From the NCBI GenBank assembly GCA_035710745.1, contig DASTCX010000016.1, positions 186,001 through 250,000 on the forward strand: a stretch of DNA of 64,000 nt. Direction: 5' to 3'. Under the pieces are notes generated by a model. The model made no database searches. It was not told the DNA's origin and saw only the letters and a list, made by a program, of their open reading frames with translations. The position numbers were made by a program, and so were the translations under genes. The stretch's first letter is position 1; every line of letters starts with the position of its first letter. Of this stretch, positions 1 to 8,778 are shown in pieces. The DNA comes from Candidatus Eremiobacteraceae bacterium. GTDB taxonomy: Bacteria > Vulcanimicrobiota > Vulcanimicrobiia > Eremiobacterales > Eremiobacteraceae.

Positions 1-786
1 GCGGTCGTTCTCGGCCTGGTCGTCGGCCTGCGGCGCTGGATACACCACGCGCAACTCGAGCTCGTACCCGTCCTCATCGTACCGGGCGAAGATGCGCACA
101 CCATCGTCGATCCGCCGCCTGGAGCGATCGCGACGCGCATGATGCTCGACCTGCGCGAGATTGTCTCGCGGCCGTCGCGTCCGCGGCTCGCCGTGCTGAC
201 GTTCGATGACGGGCCGTATCCGGTCGAGACGCCGGCGCTGGCCGACGAGCTCGCCCGGCTCCATCTCCCCGCCGAATTTTTCCTCATCGGCCGCGACGCT
301 CTGCAACAGCCGGCGATCGCGCGCCGACTCGGCAGCGGCGGCAACGAGACCGGCAACCACAGCATGACGCACCCCGAGATGTCGTCGCTCGCGTACGACG
401 CGCAGCGCGCCGAGATCGAGCAAGGTGCGGTCGCGGTGAGCGCTACGACCGGACAGCGCGTCGTCTATTTCAGGCCGCCGCACGGCAACTACGACGAAAA
501 CACCATCAAGGCGGCGCTCGACCTGCGGGAGACGGTCGCGCTCTGGAACGACGATCCAGGCGATTGGCGCACGCTGTCGCCGGATGCGATAGCCAAGCTC
601 GCGGTCGAGCAGGCCCGTGCGCCAGTCGTCATCTTGCTCCACGACGGGAAAGACTCGACCATCGGTGCGCTGCCCGCGATCGTCGGCGCATTCCGCCGCG
701 CCGGTTATCGATTCGTGACGTTGAGCGAACTGCAAAGAGAGGTGCCCGTCGACGAGATCAACGATCCGATAAGGGTGACGCTGTGA
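1..786 (+). CDS. Polysaccharide deacetylase (NodB fold), 5'-truncated by the window edge
   Basis: The frame is open from base 1, and the first residues (AVVLGLVVGLRRW) look like the end of a membrane anchor, so the true start lies upstream. The catalytic domain shows the NodB motifs in order: TFDDGP (metal and catalytic Asp), NHSMTHPEM (metal His pair), RPPHGN, a WNDDPGDW segment and ILLHDG near the end. Enzymes of this family hydrolyse N- or O-acetyl groups from cell-wall or extracellular glycans, usually outside the membrane. At least 261 residues are visible. The stop overlaps the GTG start of the next small gene by four bases, suggesting co-translation. The exact substrate cannot be read from the sequence. 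Confidence 0.9.
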   Translation, partial: AVVLGLVVGLRRWIHHAQLELVPVLIVPGEDAHTIVDPPPGAIATRMMLDLREIVSRPSRPRLAVLTFDDGPYPVETPALADELARLHLPAEFFLIGRDALQQPAIARRLGSGGNETGNHSMTHPEMSSLAYDAQRAEIEQGAVAVSATTGQRVVYFRPPHGNYDENTIKAALDLRETVALWNDDPGDWRTLSPDAIAKLAVEQARAPVVILLHDGKDSTIGALPAIVGAFRRAGYRFVTLSELQREVPVDEINDPIRVTL

Positions 787-995
787 AACGACAGATCATC
801 AAGACGAAGCCGGTTCGGCCGTATCGCGTCGCGCGCATCATCATAGCGGCGTTCGTCATCGCGATCGTCGCAGCGCTCGCCTTCGAGCTATGGACGAGGG
901 CGCATGCGGCGCACGCATTAGCGGCCCACGCGGTCTTGCTGCTGCAGGACTCGCCGACAGCGGTCTCAAATCCGCCAAGCCCCGCCGTCCTGTAG
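783..995 (+). CDS. Small single-pass membrane protein, unknown function
   Basis: A 70-residue frame starts at a GTG that overlaps the deacetylase stop (GTGA), the overlap style used by many real gene pairs in this window. The N-terminus is basic (VKRQIIKTKPVRPYRVAR) and is followed by one hydrophobic helix (IIIAAFVIAIVAALAF), so a membrane protein with a cytoplasmic basic tail is predicted. The rest is Ala/His-rich and carries no domain I recognise. It ends one base before a TTG that could extend hpf. Support is the overlap and the clear membrane segment; no homologue is recalled. Confidence 0.55.
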   Translation: MKRQIIKTKPVRPYRVARIIIAAFVIAIVAALAFELWTRAHAAHALAAHAVLLLQDSPTAVSNPPSPAVL

Positions 996-1010
996 TTGAA
1001 GGGGATGCCG

Positions 1011-1544
1011 ATGCAGATCTACATCAAGGGTCACGGGCTGCACGTCACCGATGCGCTGCGAACCTACGCCGAAGAGAAGATCGGTCATCTCGACCACTAT
1101 TTCGATCACATCATCGACGCGCATATCACGATGCGTACCGAACGCAGCGCGCAGATCGTCGACGTGACGCTTCACGTCCGTCACTACATCATCAAAGCGG
1201 AAGAACGATCGGGCGATATGTACGCGTCGATCGATCTCGTCCGCGACCGCCTCGAGCAACAGATCCGCAAGTATAAAACGCGCTTGATCGACCGCCACCA
1301 TCGCGGCAACGGTAAGCTCGAGAGCGAGACCGGATCGGCGCCACCGCCCGACACCGACGAATCGCCGCGCATCGTCCGCTCGAAACGCTTCAACGTCAAG
1401 CCGATGAACGCAGAAGATGCGGCGCACCAGATGGAGCTGCTCGATCACAGCTTCTTCGTCTTCGTGAACGAAGAGACCGAACAGCTCAACATCCTCTACC
1501 GTCGGAAGGGCGGCGATCTCGGCATCATCGTGCCGGTGACCTGA
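1011..1544 (+). CDS. hpf: Ribosome hibernation promoting factor, long form
   Basis: The 177-residue product begins MQIYIKGHGLHVTDALR, the beta-strand start of the HPF/YfiA S30AE domain, and carries a second C-terminal domain (about residues 120-177, RSKRFNVKPMNAEDAAHQ, then FFVFVNEETEQLNILYRR). That two-domain layout is the long HPF that joins 70S ribosomes into inactive 100S dimers in stationary phase. ATG 1011 is chosen because a GAAGGGG Shine-Dalgarno lies about six bases upstream; TTG 996 and ATG 1005 are in-frame alternatives. hpf followed by secA is a common bacterial order. Confidence 0.95.
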   Translation: MQIYIKGHGLHVTDALRTYAEEKIGHLDHYFDHIIDAHITMRTERSAQIVDVTLHVRHYIIKAEERSGDMYASIDLVRDRLEQQIRKYKTRLIDRHHRGNGKLESETGSAPPPDTDESPRIVRSKRFNVKPMNAEDAAHQMELLDHSFFVFVNEETEQLNILYRRKGGDLGIIVPVT

Positions 1545-2035
1545 AACGCCAGGAGGGTATGTAGCGGTCGAGCTTCAGCTCGACCGCCGCGGCCTATGCA
1601 AGAAGGGGAGCGGTCGAGATTCATCTCGACCGCCGCGGCTTATGCAAGAAGGGGAGCGGTCGAGATTCATCTCGACCGCCGCGGCCTTTCTAAGCGGCGG
1701 GTAAGCGCAGTCCGACTAGCGAAACCGCCCTCGAGATTATGTTCCTTCATCTTATCATCGTCGCCGCGCTCCTATCGAACGGTTCGCACTGCGGCCGAGT
1801 CGCGGGAAGCCACGCGGCGCTCGTCTACCGGATCCCAGCCGACGCTCAGGCGTCGCGCTTGCCCACGCACGCGCGGGCGACGCGGCCCTCTGCCCACCGA
1901 ACCTCGATTGACGAGACCCTCGCGACGCCCCGGCATCGCTTTAGCCTCACGACGCAACTCCGGCGCTGAGACGCGGTTTCGGCCCGCAAAGGCCGCCGCT
2001 TCTGTCACTCATCTCAGCCGGAGGTCGATACCCCA
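1545..2035. other. Intergenic region between hpf and secA
   Basis: The first 150 bases hold three tandem copies of the palindromic repeat (listed separately). In 1702-2010 I see no credible gene: frames on both strands have biased Arg/Ser composition and no start with a Shine-Dalgarno. The last 16 bases before secA contain its ribosome binding site (GGAGG at 2020-2024, 11 bases before GTG 2036). A TTGACG at 1908-1913 could be a -35 box, but no good -10 sits at the right distance. Confidence 0.6.
1564..1701 (+). repeat. Three tandem 46-bp units, each with a palindromic hairpin
   Basis: Hairpins lie at 1564-1587, 1610-1633 and 1656-1679, exactly 46 bp apart. Cores are GGTCGAGCTTCAGCTCGACC in the first and GGTCGAGATTCATCTCGACC in the second and third. 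Each is followed by CGCGGC and, for the first two, by TATGCAAGAAGGGGA. The stem differs between copy 1 and copies 2-3 by a compensating change (CT/AG against AT/AT), so the hairpin is preserved. These belong to the REP-like family found across the window. Confidence 0.9.
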
Positions 2036-4732
2036 GTGTCATCCATCCTCAGCACCCTTAAGACGTGGGTCGACGGCAACGACCGCGAGGTCGCCCGCCT
2101 GCGTCGCAATGTCTCGAAGATCAACGAGTTCGAGCCCTCGATGCAAGCGCTCAGCGACGAAGAGCTCGCCGGTAAGACGGTCGAGTTCAAGCAGCGCCTC
2201 GAGAACGGCGAACCGCTCGACGATCTGCTCGCAGAAGCCTTCGCGGTAGCGCGCGAGGCCGGCAAACGCGCGCTCGGCATGCGTCACTTCGACGTACAGC
2301 TCATCGGCGGGATGGCGCTACACGAAGGCAAGGTCGCCGAGATGCGTACCGGCGAGGGCAAGACGCTCGTCGCGACGCTGCCCGTCTACCTCAACGCGCT
2401 CGAGGGTCGCGGCGTCCACCTCGTCACGGTCAACGACTACCTCGCCAAACGCGACGCCGAATGGATGGGTCCGCTCTACAAGTCGCTCGGGTTGTCGGTC
2501 GGCATCATCCAGCATTTCCTTCCGCCGCCCGAACGTCGCGCGGCGTATCAGAGCGACGTCACATACGTCACGAACAACGAAGCGGGCTTCGATTACCTGC
2601 GCGACAACATGGCCCCGCGGATCGATTATTGCGTGCAGCGAGAGTTGCACTACGCGATCGTCGACGAAGTCGACTCGATCCTCATCGATGAAGCGCGCAC
2701 GCCGCTCATCATCAGCGGTCCGCCTGAGGCCGTCCTCGGACCCGGCTATAAAGACCAGTCGCACCTTTACGAGCACTTCGCGCGCAACATCATGCCGCAG
2801 CTCATCAAGGACGAGGACTATACGGTCGACGAGAAGATGCACGCGGTGCCGATCACGGAGAAAGGCGTCGCGAAGACCGAGCGGCTGCTGGGCGTGCAGA
2901 ACCTCTACGATCCCGCCAACCTCGAGCTGACGCACCAACTGATGGCGGCGCTCAAGGCGAAAGAGCTCTTCCGCAAGGACGAGCAGTACGTCGTCAAGGA
3001 CGGCGAGATCATCATCGTCGACGAGTTCACCGGCCGACTCATGTACGGGCGCCGGTATTCCGACGGCATCCATCAAGCGATCGAAGCGAAGGAAGGCATC
3101 AAGGTCAAGAGCGAGGACCAGACGCTTGCGACTATCACGTTCCAGAACTACTTCCGGCTCTACGGCAAGCTCGCGGGCATGACCGGCACCGCGAAGACGG
3201 AAGAGCGCGAGTTCCGCGACATCTACGGGCTCGACGTGCTCGTCATCCCGACGAACATGCCGGTGAAGCGCAAAGACCACGACGACGTCGTCTACAACCA
3301 CGAAGACGGGAAGTTCCGCGCGGTCATCAACGAGATCATCGAACTCCACAAGGCCGGGCGGCCGGTGCTCGTGGGCACCCGCTCGATCGAGAAGTCCGAG
3401 CGCCTGTCGGCGATGCTGAGCAAGCGCGGCATCGAGCACAACGTGCTCAACGCGAAGTATCACGAGAAGGAAGCCGAGATAATCAAGGATGCCGGCCTCG
3501 CCGGCAAGGTGACGATCGCGACGAACATGGCGGGCCGCGGCGTCGATATCAAGCTCGGCGAACACGTGACCGAAGCCGGCGGTCTCCACATCATCGGCAC
3601 CGAGCGGCATGAATCGCGTCGCATCGACAACCAGCTGCGCGGCCGATCGGGCCGTCAGGGCGACCCGGGATCGTCGCGCTTCTACGTCGGGCTCGATGAT
3701 GAACTCATGCGCATCTTCGGCGGCGACCGTATCCGCGGCATCATGGAGCGCTTCAATATCGACGACGACACGCCGATCGAGGCGGGCATCCTCACCGCGA
3801 GCATCGCGAACGCACAGAAAAAAGTCGAGGCGCACAACTACGAGACGCGCAAGCACGTCCTCGAATACGACGACGTCATGAACAAGCAGCGGACCGTCAT
3901 CTACAGCGAGCGTCGGCGCGTTCTCGAAGGGCACAACCTGCGCCCGTCGCTCACAGAGATCGTCCGCGCGAAAGCCGCGACGGCCGTCGACGCGAACTGC
4001 CCGGACAACGTCCACCCTCATGAGTGGGATCGCGAGCAGATCCTCACCGATCTCGAGCCATCGGTCCACGGCATCGGCAAGCACGTCACCGCGTCCGAGC
4101 TCGAGCGGCTCTCGAAGGACGAGATGATCGACTTGCTCGCCAAGGCCGGCGACGAGATCTACACGGGCAAGGAAGACCGTCTCGTCAAGCGCTACTCGGA
4201 GCTCGACGAGACCGGATTGCACGAGGGGCTGCGCATGCTGGAGCGCGGCACGATGCTCCAGATCATCGACCGCTTATGGATCGACCATCTCTACACGATG
4301 GATAGCCTCAAGCAGGGCATCGGCCTGCGTGGATTCGGCCAGAAAGATCCCCGCGTCGAGTACGAAAAGGAAGCGTTCGATCTCTTCGAAGACCTAAAGG
4401 TCTCGATCCAAGACGAGTTCCTCGCCGCGATGTATCAGGGCGACGATTTTCACCTCGTGCAGCAGCAACCACCACCGTTGCAAGCACCACCGACGCAAGC
4501 GTTGCCGGATGCGCCCTTCGAGGCGCCCAACGCGCAGTCATCCGCGGCCGACCGGACGCTGCCGCTCGATCAAAACGCTGCACGACGTTTCGATCGGCTG
4601 CATACGAACCGCGACGAATCGTCGGTGCAAAAGCCGTTGCGCAAGACCGAGGGTAAGGTCGGGCGCAACGATCCGTGCCCATGCGGCAGCGGCAAGAAAT
4701 TCAAGAAGTGCCACGGGCTGACCGCAGTGTAA
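2036..4732 (+). CDS. secA: Preprotein translocase ATPase SecA
   Basis: 898 residues, full length for SecA. The motor shows Walker A (RTGEGKT, about residues 103-109), the DEAD-type Walker B ([20 protein letters not shown] starting near residue 209), the GMTGTA motif and the helicase-like [10 protein letters not shown] and [10 protein letters not shown] motifs. The extreme C-terminus is a SEC-C zinc finger, [14 protein letters not shown], that binds SecB and ribosomes. SecA hydrolyses ATP to push unfolded proteins through SecYEG at the inner membrane; secD and secF lie 41 kb downstream. The start is GTG 2036 with GGAGG eleven bases upstream. A Gln/Pro-rich linker precedes the zinc finger. Confidence 0.98.
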   Translation: MSSILSTLKTWVDGNDREVARLRRNVSKINEFEPSMQALSDEELAGKTVEFKQRLENGEPLDDLLAEAFAVAREAGKRALGMRHFDVQLIGGMALHEGKVAEMRTGEGKTLVATLPVYLNALEGRGVHLVTVNDYLAKRDAEWMGPLYKSLGLSVGIIQHFLPPPERRAAYQSDVTYVTNNEAGFDYLRDNMAPRIDYCVQRELHYAIVDEVDSILIDEARTPLIISGPPEAVLGPGYKDQSHLYEHFARNIMPQLIKDEDYTVDEKMHAVPITEKGVAKTERLLGVQNLYDPANLELTHQLMAALKAKELFRKDEQYVVKDGEIIIVDEFTGRLMYGRRYSDGIHQAIEAKEGIKVKSEDQTLATITFQNYFRLYGKLAGMTGTAKTEEREFRDIYGLDVLVIPTNMPVKRKDHDDVVYNHEDGKFRAVINEIIELHKAGRPVLVGTRSIEKSERLSAMLSKRGIEHNVLNAKYHEKEAEIIKDAGLAGKVTIATNMAGRGVDIKLGEHVTEAGGLHIIGTERHESRRIDNQLRGRSGRQGDPGSSRFYVGLDDELMRIFGGDRIRGIMERFNIDDDTPIEAGILTASIANAQKKVEAHNYETRKHVLEYDDVMNKQRTVIYSERRRVLEGHNLRPSLTEIVRAKAATAVDANCPDNVHPHEWDREQILTDLEPSVHGIGKHVTASELERLSKDEMIDLLAKAGDEIYTGKEDRLVKRYSELDETGLHEGLRMLERGTMLQIIDRLWIDHLYTMDSLKQGIGLRGFGQKDPRVEYEKEAFDLFEDLKVSIQDEFLAAMYQGDDFHLVQQQPPPLQAPPTQALPDAPFEAPNAQSSAADRTLPLDQNAARRFDRLHTNRDESSVQKPLRKTEGKVGRNDPCPCGSGKKFKKCHGLTAV

Positions 4733-4743
4733 AAAGACTTACG

Positions 4744-4761
4744 CCCGGGCATTATGGGACA
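4744..4761 (+). repeat. 18-bp direct repeat, left copy
   Basis: CCCGGGCATTATGGGACA occurs here, just after secA, and again in the same orientation at 5360-5377. The two copies bracket exactly one gene (4866-5336, minus strand). The rest of the flanks do not match, so this is not a large duplication. Confidence 0.8.
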
Positions 4762-4865
4762 CCCTGATCCGCTGGTCACCGCCCCGAAGCTCGCCACCCA
4801 ATCGTACGGCGGCTACGTTCGTCGAGTTCAGATGTTTGTGTCGGCTCCCGAACTTGTAAGCAGCC

Positions 4866-5336
4866 TCAGATTTTTTGACGACTCGCCGTCATAGTAAATG
4901 GTTCGGTAAAAATCTCCTTGGAATGAACGTCGAACTGCCTGAACGTGCCGGTACCGTGGAGCGTGTCCCCGGCCGCGTTTAACCGCATTACCCCTTTGCT
5001 GACAAAGGTGCCGACGTCGACGCCCTTGAGATCGAAGACGTAGCCCTTTTCAAGATATCCGAACGAACCGTCGTCGTTGCGTGCGTAGGCACCGATCGTC
5101 GGACTGAACTTGAAGCCTTGGAATTGCTCGTCGACGCTTCCGGTCGCGACATACGACCCGCGGGAGATCGCATAAAAGTACCGATAAGTACTTCCACCCG
5201 TGATGACCGCTTCCCAAAGGCCTACGAGGGCATCAGGGTCCGCATCAGTTTCTGCCGCGTACGCGGGTTCTATCGATGCCAGCGGCGCGATCGAGCCGGC
5301 GAAACCGAGCACCTTCAAGAAATCTCTCTTCAACAT
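4866..5336 (-). CDS. Predicted secreted protein, unknown function
   Basis: 156 residues. The N-terminus (MLKRDFLKVLGFAGSIAPL, ending ...AYAA) is a signal peptide with a KR pair followed by D-F-L, resembling a twin-arginine signal. The mature part (about 125 residues) is rich in Tyr, Gly and Thr with alternating hydrophobic residues, consistent with a small beta-barrel or lipocalin-like fold, but I recognise no family. The start is supported by GGGAGGG nine bases upstream on the minus strand. The gene is bracketed by the 18-bp direct repeat and begins the AT-richer block after secA. Confidence 0.65.
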   Translation of the reverse strand: MLKRDFLKVLGFAGSIAPLASIEPAYAAETDADPDALVGLWEAVITGGSTYRYFYAISRGSYVATGSVDEQFQGFKFSPTIGAYARNDDGSFGYLEKGYVFDLKGVDVGTFVSKGVMRLNAAGDTLHGTGTFRQFDVHSKEIFTEPFTMTASRQKI

Positions 5337-5359
5337 AACAACGCCCTCCCTGAGCTTTA

Positions 5360-5377
5360 CCCGGGCATTATGGGACA
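5360..5377 (+). repeat. 18-bp direct repeat, right copy
   Basis: Identical to 4744-4761. On the minus strand it reads TGTCCCATAATGCCCGGG, which contains CATAAT about 30 bases upstream of the 5336 start codon. It could therefore serve as a -10 element for the secreted-protein gene, although no convincing -35 box is present. Confidence 0.75.
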
Positions 5378-5595
5378 GGCTCGATAACTCTTGCAGCGTC
5401 GAAAGCGACGATCACTGCGCCTCGATCGATGAAGCGATGTTTTCGATGATTCAGCGCAACGTCCGCTCCGCATTCGGAAACGTCCGGTAGCTGCGCGCGT
5501 CCGCTCACTCGTATCGCCTGCGGCGGGTATTTTCAAGCGTAAGATTCCGTGTTTTCGGTGCCCTCGCTGGCGGATCGCAAGAGCAACTGGCACGC

Positions 5596-6009
5596 CTAAG
5601 ACGTTATGATTCGTCCGTCCCAGTCTCCGCCGGCTGGCGCCGAGGCATGCTGATGGATCAGCTGCCACTTACCTTCCCGTCGCTCGAAGCAGTCTGTTTC
5701 GCGCACCGTCATTTGCTTAGCAGCGCCGTCTTTAAGGACGATGTTTACCCTTTGTACCGTACAGACGATCCCCATGTCACCGTTCAGCATTACTTCGGTG
5801 TCGAGGATGTCCACGTGACACGACTCGAAGCCCGCAAATACACGATCGAACATTTCTCTTGCGGGTTGAACGCCTTTCGACGCGAAGGGCGGAATATCGT
5901 ACCAAAGTGCGTCCGCTGCCCAATGCCGCGTACTTTGGGCTCCGGTCATGGATTCTGCCATTTCTTTGACGATGGCAACGATGGCTTGTTTGTCTGAATG
6001 TCGGTCCAT
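5596..6009 (-). CDS. NTF2-like/SnoaL-like protein
   Basis: 137 residues from ATG 6009 (MDRHSDKQAIVAIVKEMA). The pattern of an N-terminal helix, a W-Y-D-I-P strand, a central VDILDTEVMLNGD segment and a C-terminal EGKWQLIHQHAS strand is typical of cone-shaped NTF2/SnoaL/DUF4440 proteins, which bind small molecules or act as small hydrolases and isomerases. The upstream ATG 6027 is also in frame, but it lies inside the spacer of a MerR-type promoter, so I prefer 6009 and a leaderless message. The matching promoter upstream of the MerR gene suggests joint control. Substrate unknown. Confidence 0.7.
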   Translation of the reverse strand: MDRHSDKQAIVAIVKEMAESMTGAQSTRHWAADALWYDIPPFASKGVQPAREMFDRVFAGFESCHVDILDTEVMLNGDMGIVCTVQRVNIVLKDGAAKQMTVRETDCFERREGKWQLIHQHASAPAGGDWDGRIITS

Positions 6010-6015
6010 GCATTG

Positions 6016-6046
6016 ATTGTCGGGCATCCCGTTACGGGAGAGTCAA
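6016..6046 (-). promoter_or_regulatory. MerR-type promoter of the NTF2-like gene
   Basis: On the minus strand, TTGACT (6046-6041) is separated by 19 bases from GACAAT (6021-6016). A 19-base spacer is the hallmark of promoters activated by MerR-family proteins, which untwist the DNA. The stretch TTGACTCTCC is nearly identical to the element before the MerR gene at 6925-6930. Transcription would begin close to ATG 6009. Confidence 0.6.
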
Positions 6047-6081
6047 GCCCCCGGGAGCGCTAGCCGGCGGCGCGGGGTATG

Positions 6082-6891
6082 CTAGTGTAGAGCGGACGTA
6101 TCTTTGGAGATTGGCCAGCAGATTTCCGTAAGAACTGTGTCGTTGGTGGAGGTTCCGCCAACTTCGACGTAGCGTTCGCGAATAGGACCGCACGCGCCTA
6201 GAGCGTTCTCGGCGACGTACTTGCCGAGGGCCGCATACGAAGGTCCGGCGCCTGCGAGCGCGCCGCGATGAACCGCAACGGCGAGTTCTGCTGCCGGAAT
6301 CTCGACCACCTGAACTCGACCGGACTGCGTGACCGGTTTCGAAATCGGCACGTAGATTTCGCTTGCACCGATCTCGTCGGTAAACAGTTCAGTCGCATAA
6401 AGGCCTCCCCCGGGTCCGGCGGGTTCCTGACCGGCGGCGCGCAGCAGACCGTATATCTCTTCGAAGGCCTCAGACCACCAAGCGTCGATCGCACTCAGGT
6501 GTATGACTTCGGTAACGGCTGCAACCTGCAAGGCTGGGACGAAACGATGCTCTACTTTGATCGGAGTAGATGGGTTAAGCATTGCGCGGAGTAGCGACAC
6601 CGTCTGCCGCGTGCTTTCAAGCTGGGCTTCCATACGCTTGAGGTGAGCTATGATAATCTCGTCGCGCTCGGTCTGACCAGAGGCCCGCAGAACCGCTTTG
6701 ACTTGATCGACCGGCATATCGAGATTTCGTAGATGCCGAATGGCTTGTGCTTCTTTGATCTGGTCGATGCCGTAAAAACGATATCCCGTGCGTGAGTCCA
6801 CTTCTACAGGACAAAGCAAATCGACGTCGTGATAGTGGCGCAGCGCTTTCACGCTTAGATGCGTCGCCCGAGAAAAGTCGCCAATCGCCAT
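6082..6891 (-). CDS. MerR-family transcriptional regulator with GyrI-like effector domain
   Basis: 269 residues from ATG 6891. The N-terminus MAIGDFSRATHLSVKALRHY is a classic MerR winged helix-turn-helix, followed by DSRTGYRFY, a HLRNLDMPVDQVKAVL helix and a dimerisation coiled coil (to about residue 115). The remaining 150 residues resemble the GyrI-like ligand-binding domain of BmrR-type multidrug sensors. ATG 6903 is in frame but overlaps the putative -10, so 6891 fits better. The gene probably controls itself and the NTF2-like gene through the shared TTGACTCTCC element. The inducer is unknown, probably an organic small molecule. Confidence 0.9.
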   Translation of the reverse strand: MAIGDFSRATHLSVKALRHYHDVDLLCPVEVDSRTGYRFYGIDQIKEAQAIRHLRNLDMPVDQVKAVLRASGQTERDEIIIAHLKRMEAQLESTRQTVSLLRAMLNPSTPIKVEHRFVPALQVAAVTEVIHLSAIDAWWSEAFEEIYGLLRAAGQEPAGPGGGLYATELFTDEIGASEIYVPISKPVTQSGRVQVVEIPAAELAVAVHRGALAGAGPSYAALGKYVAENALGACGPIRERYVEVGGTSTNDTVLTEICWPISKDTSALH

Positions 6892-6898
6892 GCGAGCT

Positions 6899-6930
6899 TC
6901 CATAATCCGATTCCGTTAGTGGAGAGTCAA
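6899..6930 (-). promoter_or_regulatory. MerR-type promoter and operator of the MerR gene
   Basis: Minus strand: TTGACT (6930-6925), CTCC and a 19-20 base spacer, then TTATGG or TATGGA near 6905-6899. It shares TTGACTCTCC and TAACGG with the element at 6016-6046. The predicted start of transcription coincides with ATG 6891, implying a leaderless message and autoregulation. Confidence 0.55.
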
Positions 6931-7044
6931 ACCCAGCCCTCCGAACCTAAACTCGGACGTTCGTGAAATCCGCAGCGGACGTTGGAGATTGGTACCGGAC
7001 GTTTTGCGTTGACCTCAGCCCTGCGAAGTCGACCAACGAGCAGG

Positions 7045-7106
7045 GGGTTTCCGGGCACGGGGTTTTTGCCTGACCGCGGCGTAAAAAGCGCTCTGCCCGG
7101 AAACCC
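7045..7106. repeat. 13-bp perfect inverted repeat with nested stem
   Basis: GGGTTTCCGGGCA (7045-7057) pairs with TGCCCGGAAACCC (7094-7106). Inside the 36-base loop TTTTTGCC can pair with GGC and AAAAA. It lies 70 bases upstream of the DUF4760-like gene and downstream of nothing on the plus strand, so it may be a leader structure or the remnant end of an inserted element. Confidence 0.75.
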
Positions 7107-7175
7107 TCTCGCGCGAACCGAAACGGTGTGTTGCGTCTAGGTAGCATCTGGTTCGGCTTCGGGAGGGCAAGTGTC

Positions 7176-7676
7176 ATGTCATGGGAAGCTTTGACAGCAG
7201 TGGTTTCAGTCTTATCCGTAGTTGTGCTGGCGGCCGCTGCCATTGCAGCGGTCATCCAAATTCGCCACCTCCGAGCGGGCAATCAGCTCGAAGGGTTCCT
7301 CGAAGTATCGCGCGAGCTTGAATCGCCGGAGCTTCTTACCGCCCGCGCCTTCGTTGAATTAGAGTTGGCGGACAAATTAGAGGACGACGTCTACCGCCAG
7401 GAACTGATAAGCGGACGCTTTGATCTCATGAGGCATCCGGAGATTCGTATTGCGAATTTTTGGGAGAAAATGGGTGCGTTGATACGTCATGGCGTACTCG
7501 ATGCGCCGCTGTTCTATGATTTTTTTGCTCACAGATGTGCCGTTCGCTGGGAGCAACTTCGTCCTGTCGTAGAGCTCATGCGTCAAAGGGACGCCCTCAT
7601 GTGGGGCGATTTCGAGCATATAGCTGATCGGTGCCAACGTTATTTGGAGCATGGGCGTCGCGGCGGATCGTGGTAG
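7176..7676 (+). CDS. DUF4760-like membrane-anchored protein
   Basis: 166 residues starting MSWEALTAVVSVLSVVVLAA, one N-terminal transmembrane helix followed by a cytoplasmic helical domain with conserved aromatic positions (IRIANFWEKMGALIRHG, LFYDFFAHRCAVRWEQL). This layout matches DUF4760-type proteins of unknown function. ATG 7176 is chosen over 7128 because GGGAGG lies nine bases upstream. A damaged paralogue with the same opening (MGWEAVTAI) sits at 8779-9366, and the chimeric pseudogene lies between them, so this segment has been rearranged. Codon use is AT-richer than the housekeeping genes. Confidence 0.65.
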   Translation: MSWEALTAVVSVLSVVVLAAAAIAAVIQIRHLRAGNQLEGFLEVSRELESPELLTARAFVELELADKLEDDVYRQELISGRFDLMRHPEIRIANFWEKMGALIRHGVLDAPLFYDFFAHRCAVRWEQLRPVVELMRQRDALMWGDFEHIADRCQRYLEHGRRGGSW

Positions 7677-7714
7677 CCCAGCACGGGGCTTTTTGACTTC
7701 ACGGAGGTTTCGCG

Positions 7715-8753
7715 ATGAACCGGAAGGATGTCGTTAATCGCCTCGGTTTGTTACTGGCTAGAGGTTTTGCCCTAAGCTTGTTTTTTCAACTATCGGCATG
7801 TGGTGGTGGAGGCGGATCAGAAAGCGTAGCGCCGCCTCCGATAAAGCATTGCATAGAGAATTGCACCGTAGCACCATTCAATGTCACAAGCAACTTTGCT
7901 CTCCTTGAAACCCAGTCCCCATTTCCCGGTCGCATATTCGACGGGCGCTGGAGCTGATTGGAATGTCCTGTCGTGGGGCCAGCAGCCCGGGGTAAACTGG
8001 AAGCCCTTTACTATCACAAATCCTTCGACGACTGAGGAAGTATTCACATCATCCACGCTGGCGACGGCCTATGATCCAATGTCGGTATCTTTTCAAAGCG
8101 ATCCCGATACTGGAACGTGGACCTCAACTACCTTTTCTCAAACCGCAACAACGTATTGCGGCTCAGCGCCCCAAGAGTTCGATCTCTTTCTTCAGCCAAA
8201 CGACGCCATGTTCGTCCCGACAAACCCGAGTGGAATTCTACCGGCGAACGACTACCCCACGGGAAGCATTCCTACTTTAGACGAGATAGGGGACTTTGAG
8301 TTCCAAGGCACCGTGACAGTTGTCACCGCGGTCTGTGAAGGCGCGAACGCGGAGCTGATACGATCCTTGGGTGCGGATCGAGTCATCGACTACGAAAAAG
8401 AAGATTTCACAAAAGATCGCGAGCGCTATGATTTCGTCTTTGACGCGATAGGCAAGAGCAGCTTTCTCAAATGCAAAGCGCTCTTGAAACGGGATGGGCA
8501 GTATACGTCGTCGGGCGGGGCTGAGAACGCGTTCTTCGCGCTCGTTACCCCATTGCTGGGCGGGAAGAAAGTCCCGTTCGTCCCTCCGAGAGACGTCGCG
8601 GCCACTTTGAGGTTCATCCTTGATATCATCGAAAGAGGTTGCTTCAGGCCGTTGATAGACAGGACGTATCCGTTGGATGAGATCGCGGACGCTTTTACGC
8701 ACGTAGCATCCGGTCAGAAACTAGGCAACGTAATCGTTGTCGTGGATGATTGA
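7715..8753 (+). pseudogene. Chimeric pseudogene: frameshifted lipoprotein joined to the C-terminal part of an MDR dehydrogenase
   Basis: The first frame (7715-7957) encodes a lipoprotein signal with lipobox LSACGGGG. It is interrupted near 7905-7915, after which the next frame continues in the same style (AYSTGAGADWNVLSWG...) to about 8310. From about 8319 the sequence becomes the C-terminal Rossmann part of a zinc-type or quinone-oxidoreductase MDR protein (ELIRSLGADRVIDYEKEDFT, YDFVFDAIGKSS, then YPLDEIADAFTHVASGQKLG), lacking its catalytic N-terminal half and GxGxxG loop. Two unrelated genes are fused without a start between them, so neither product is expected to work. Confidence 0.75.
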
Positions 8754-8778
8754 CCTTTCCGCGTGGAGATGAGAGAGC

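Noticed and set aside
1564-1701. CRISPR array
   Set aside because: Only three units, the repeats are palindromic members of a dispersed family, and the intervening sequences are nearly identical instead of unique spacers. No cas genes.
1596-2249. 217-codon frame between hpf and secA
   Set aside because: It reads through the tandem repeats and into secA in the wrong frame, with Arg/Ser-rich nonsense composition.
2318-4222. 634-codon open frame opposite secA
   Set aside because: Antisense shadow of secA; no start site or family resemblance.
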